Part shown: positions 6,887 to 7,805 of the stretch, piece after piece | How the letters are laid out: each line of letters starts with the position of its first letter | How positions within the stretch are numbered: the first letter of the stretch is position 1 | Assembly (NCBI GenBank): GCA_006227875.1 | Contig: SBFI01000032.1 | Span: 1-7,805 of the forward strand | DNA length: 7,805 nt | Reading direction: 5' to 3' | From: Acidobacteriota bacterium | GTDB lineage: Bacteria; Acidobacteriota; Thermoanaerobaculia; Multivoradales; JAHEKO01 | The notes under the pieces: generated by a model | Database searches by the model: none | What the model was told of the DNA's origin: nothing | The model's input: only the letters and a program-made list of their open reading frames with translations | Translations under genes and position numbers: made by a program

Positions 6887-6914
6887 GCTGCCCGACCCCG
6901 ATCGGGTCGGCAGC
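6887..6914 (+). terminator. Strong GC-rich hairpin after thiL, possible terminator or 3' end stabiliser
   Basis: The left arm (6887-6898) and right arm (6904-6914) form an 11-bp perfect stem with one bulged C at 6891 and a 5-nt loop, CGATC. It starts 11 nt after the thiL stop codon. No T-run follows, so it is not a canonical intrinsic terminator. It may stop transcription with help, protect the mRNA 3' end, or mark the boundary between the lon-thiL unit and the next gene. The hairpin is seen directly; its role is inferred. Confidence 0.4.
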
Positions 6915-6927
6915 GGGTGTCGAGGAC

Positions 6928-6936
6928 TGCTAGACT
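6928..6936 (+). promoter_or_regulatory. Candidate extended -10 promoter for the DUF4136 gene
   Basis: TGCTAGACT (TG at 6928-6929, TAGACT at 6931-6936) fits the extended -10 pattern. It lies between the thiL hairpin and the DUF4136 ribosome site and would give a leader of about 38 nt. No -35 box is recognisable. This is a weak motif call. Confidence 0.25.
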
Positions 6937-6967
6937 GGCCCGGACACTGCTGTATCCATCCTCAAAC

Positions 6968-6973
6968 AAGGAG
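6968..6973 (+). promoter_or_regulatory. Shine-Dalgarno site that fixes the DUF4136 gene start
   Basis: AAGGAG ends 7 nt before the ATG at 6981 but only 1 nt before the in-frame ATG at 6975, and it lies well downstream of the first in-frame ATG at 6885. The spacing therefore selects 6981, which also places the positively charged MRK at the head of the signal peptide. Confidence 0.75.
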
Positions 6974-6980
6974 AATGCTG

Positions 6981-7559
6981 ATGAGAAAAATGTTTGGTAT
7001 GTTGGTCGTATTCGCGGTGGTGGCGACCCCCGCGCTCGCCCAGAAGATCACCATCGACTACGCACACGACTTCGACTTCCGTCAGGTCAAGACTTTTACC
7101 TATTTCGACACCGAGGATTCCAACACCGGTAACCAGTTGACCGACAGCCGGATCAAGAACGCCATCCTCACCGAGCTGCGGGAAGGCGGGCTGGCGCAGG
7201 TCGCCGACGGTGGCGACATCTACGTCACCTACCACGTCACCACCCAGGACAACACCGTCTTCAACACCACCAGCTACGGCTACGGCGGCTGGGGTCCGGG
7301 CTGGGGCGGCTATGGCCGCTACGGCTACGGCTACGGCTACGGCGGCATGGGTGGTTCCTCGACAACTACCACCCAGACCTACACCGACGGCACCCTGATC
7401 ATCGATGCCTACGAGCCGGGCGACAAGAAGATGGTCTGGCGCGGCACCGGCACGGTGACGGTCAAGGAGAAGCCGGAAAAGCAAGCCAAGCAGATCGACA
7501 ACATCTTGAGCAAGATGGGCAACAAGTGGGACAAGATCCTCAAGAACAAAGGGAAGTAG
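6981..7559 (+). CDS. Secreted DUF4136 domain-containing protein with a Gly/Tyr-rich insert
   Basis: This is a small exported protein of 192 residues. MRKMFGMLVVFAVVATPALA (1-20) is a clear Sec signal peptide with likely cleavage before Gln21. There is no lipobox cysteine, whereas many DUF4136 proteins are lipoproteins, so this one is probably periplasmic or secreted. The mature part follows the DUF4136 pattern: an early DFDFRQVKTFTYFD strand (30-43), DSRIKNAILTELREGGL (55-71), DIYVTYHV (79-86), and the late GTLIIDAYEPGDKKMVWRGTGT core (137-158). The middle (about 99-126) is replaced by a low-complexity Gly/Tyr/Trp stretch including four Tyr-Gly repeats. The function of DUF4136 is not established. 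The start is set by the AAGGAG site; the reading frame is open further upstream, but that part encodes no plausible leader. The gene ends before a hairpin with a T-tract and converges with the last gene. Confidence 0.85.
   Translation: MRKMFGMLVVFAVVATPALAQKITIDYAHDFDFRQVKTFTYFDTEDSNTGNQLTDSRIKNAILTELREGGLAQVADGGDIYVTYHVTTQDNTVFNTTSYGYGGWGPGWGGYGRYGYGYGYGGMGGSSTTTTQTYTDGTLIIDAYEPGDKKMVWRGTGTVTVKEKPEKQAKQIDNILSKMGNKWDKILKNKGK
7320..7343 (+). repeat. Four tandem copies of the hexamer TACGGC
   Basis: Four exact in-frame copies of TACGGC encode Tyr-Gly four times (residues 114-121) inside the DUF4136 gene, with degenerate related units just upstream (around 7275-7315). Because the unit is six bases, slippage would add or remove Tyr-Gly pairs without breaking the frame. 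Confidence 0.85.
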
Positions 7560-7590
7560 TCCTCGACAGCTAGAGCCCACGGACAGAGTC

Positions 7591-7648
7591 GGGGGCAGGT
7601 GGCAAATTTCCCAACGGGAATTGTGCGGCCTGTCCCCTTTTTGTTTTG
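7591..7648 (+). terminator. Long REP-like hairpin with T-tract after the DUF4136 gene
   Basis: Two 22-nt arms (7591-7612 and 7616-7637) face each other across an AAC triloop. They form 17 Watson-Crick pairs, two G-T wobbles and three mismatches. The outer nine pairs (GGGGGCAGG with CCTGTCCCC, one wobble) and the inner CCC/GGG close well. TTTTTGTTTT (7638-7647) follows at once, as in an intrinsic terminator for plus-strand transcription. The outer arm resembles the GGGGACAGG ends I recall from REP-type palindromes associated with Y1 (RAYT) transposases. The terminator role is well supported; the REP origin is a suggestion. Confidence 0.65.
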
Positions 7649-7649
7649 C

Positions 7650-7805
7650 TCAGTCTGCGGTCGGCAGCGTCCGCTCCAACTCGTCGAACCAGTTGAAGAC
7701 CAGGGTGACGTGGGTGTTGGCCGAGCGCTGCTCGGTGTCGGGGAACATGACAAACCGCTCGCCGTCTGGGGAGACGGCGTAGTCGCTGAAGATATAGCCA
7801 CCGAT
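7650..7805 (-). CDS. C-terminal end of a WD40/TolB-like propeller protein (partial)
   Basis: The minus strand is open from the window edge to a TGA at 7652-7650, giving the last 51 residues of a longer protein. The sequence contains a propeller-blade-like YAVSPDGERFVMF, a typical TolB/WD40-like PD40 segment. It ends with VTLVFNWFDELERTLP, which resembles the C-terminal tails (NWFEEL-type) of large acidobacterial propeller proteins and Ser/Thr kinases carrying such propellers. The start and any kinase or DNA-binding domain lie outside the window, so the full architecture is unknown. It converges with the DUF4136 gene and is separated from it by 90 bp containing the hairpin terminator. Codon-level fit and family likeness make the coding call secure; the exact class is less certain. 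Confidence 0.75.
   Translation of the reverse strand: MGGYIFSDYAVSPDGERFVMFPDTEQRSANTHVTLVFNWFDELERTLPTAD

Noticed and set aside
7409..7801. 130-codon minus-strand frame at the right end
   Set aside because: It overlaps the DUF4136 gene and the terminator hairpin. A different minus frame (7650-7805) gives a sensible propeller-protein C-terminus, so this one is a shadow.

Overview
The window is a GC-rich, gene-dense stretch of bacterial chromosome. It carries six genes with recognisable families plus the tail of a seventh: hrcA (partial, minus), a DUF2520 Rossmann-fold protein (plus), an MglA-type small GTPase with a C-terminal extension (plus), nrdR (plus), lon (plus), thiL (plus), a secreted DUF4136 protein (plus), and the last 51 codons of a minus-strand gene whose end resembles the tails of WD40/TolB-like propeller proteins, often fused to Ser/Thr kinases. 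The GC richness, the MglA-type GTPase, the DUF4136 protein and the propeller tail ending in an NWFDEL motif together suggest Acidobacteriota or a neighbouring deep-branching phylum. This assignment is inference from gene content; nothing in the window proves it.

Layout. At the left, hrcA runs off the window edge and is transcribed divergently from the DUF2520 gene. Their shared region of about 110 bp contains a 29-bp imperfect palindrome centred on position 932. It covers possible -10 boxes on both strands and the start codon of the DUF2520 gene. After a 106-bp gap with an extended -10-like sequence come mglA-like, nrdR, lon and thiL, all on the plus strand. The gaps between them are 50 bp, 12 bp and a 4-bp ATGA overlap, so at least nrdR-lon-thiL is probably one operon. 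A strong GC-rich hairpin lies 11 nt after thiL. The DUF4136 gene follows with its own good Shine-Dalgarno site and ends at a long hairpin with a T-tract. That hairpin resembles REP-type palindromes. The minus-strand propeller-tail gene converges on it.

Functions. HrcA (heat-shock repressor) and Lon (AAA+ protease) both serve protein quality control. NrdR controls ribonucleotide reductase, ThiL makes thiamine diphosphate, and the GTPase belongs to the polarity/motility MglA family. These are mostly housekeeping genes. I see no mobile element, CRISPR array, tRNA or rRNA, and no clear new defence or biosynthetic system. The points most worth a second look are the hrcA/DUF2520 palindrome, the out-of-frame mini-ORF in the hrcA leader, the extension on the GTPase, and the REP-like palindrome.
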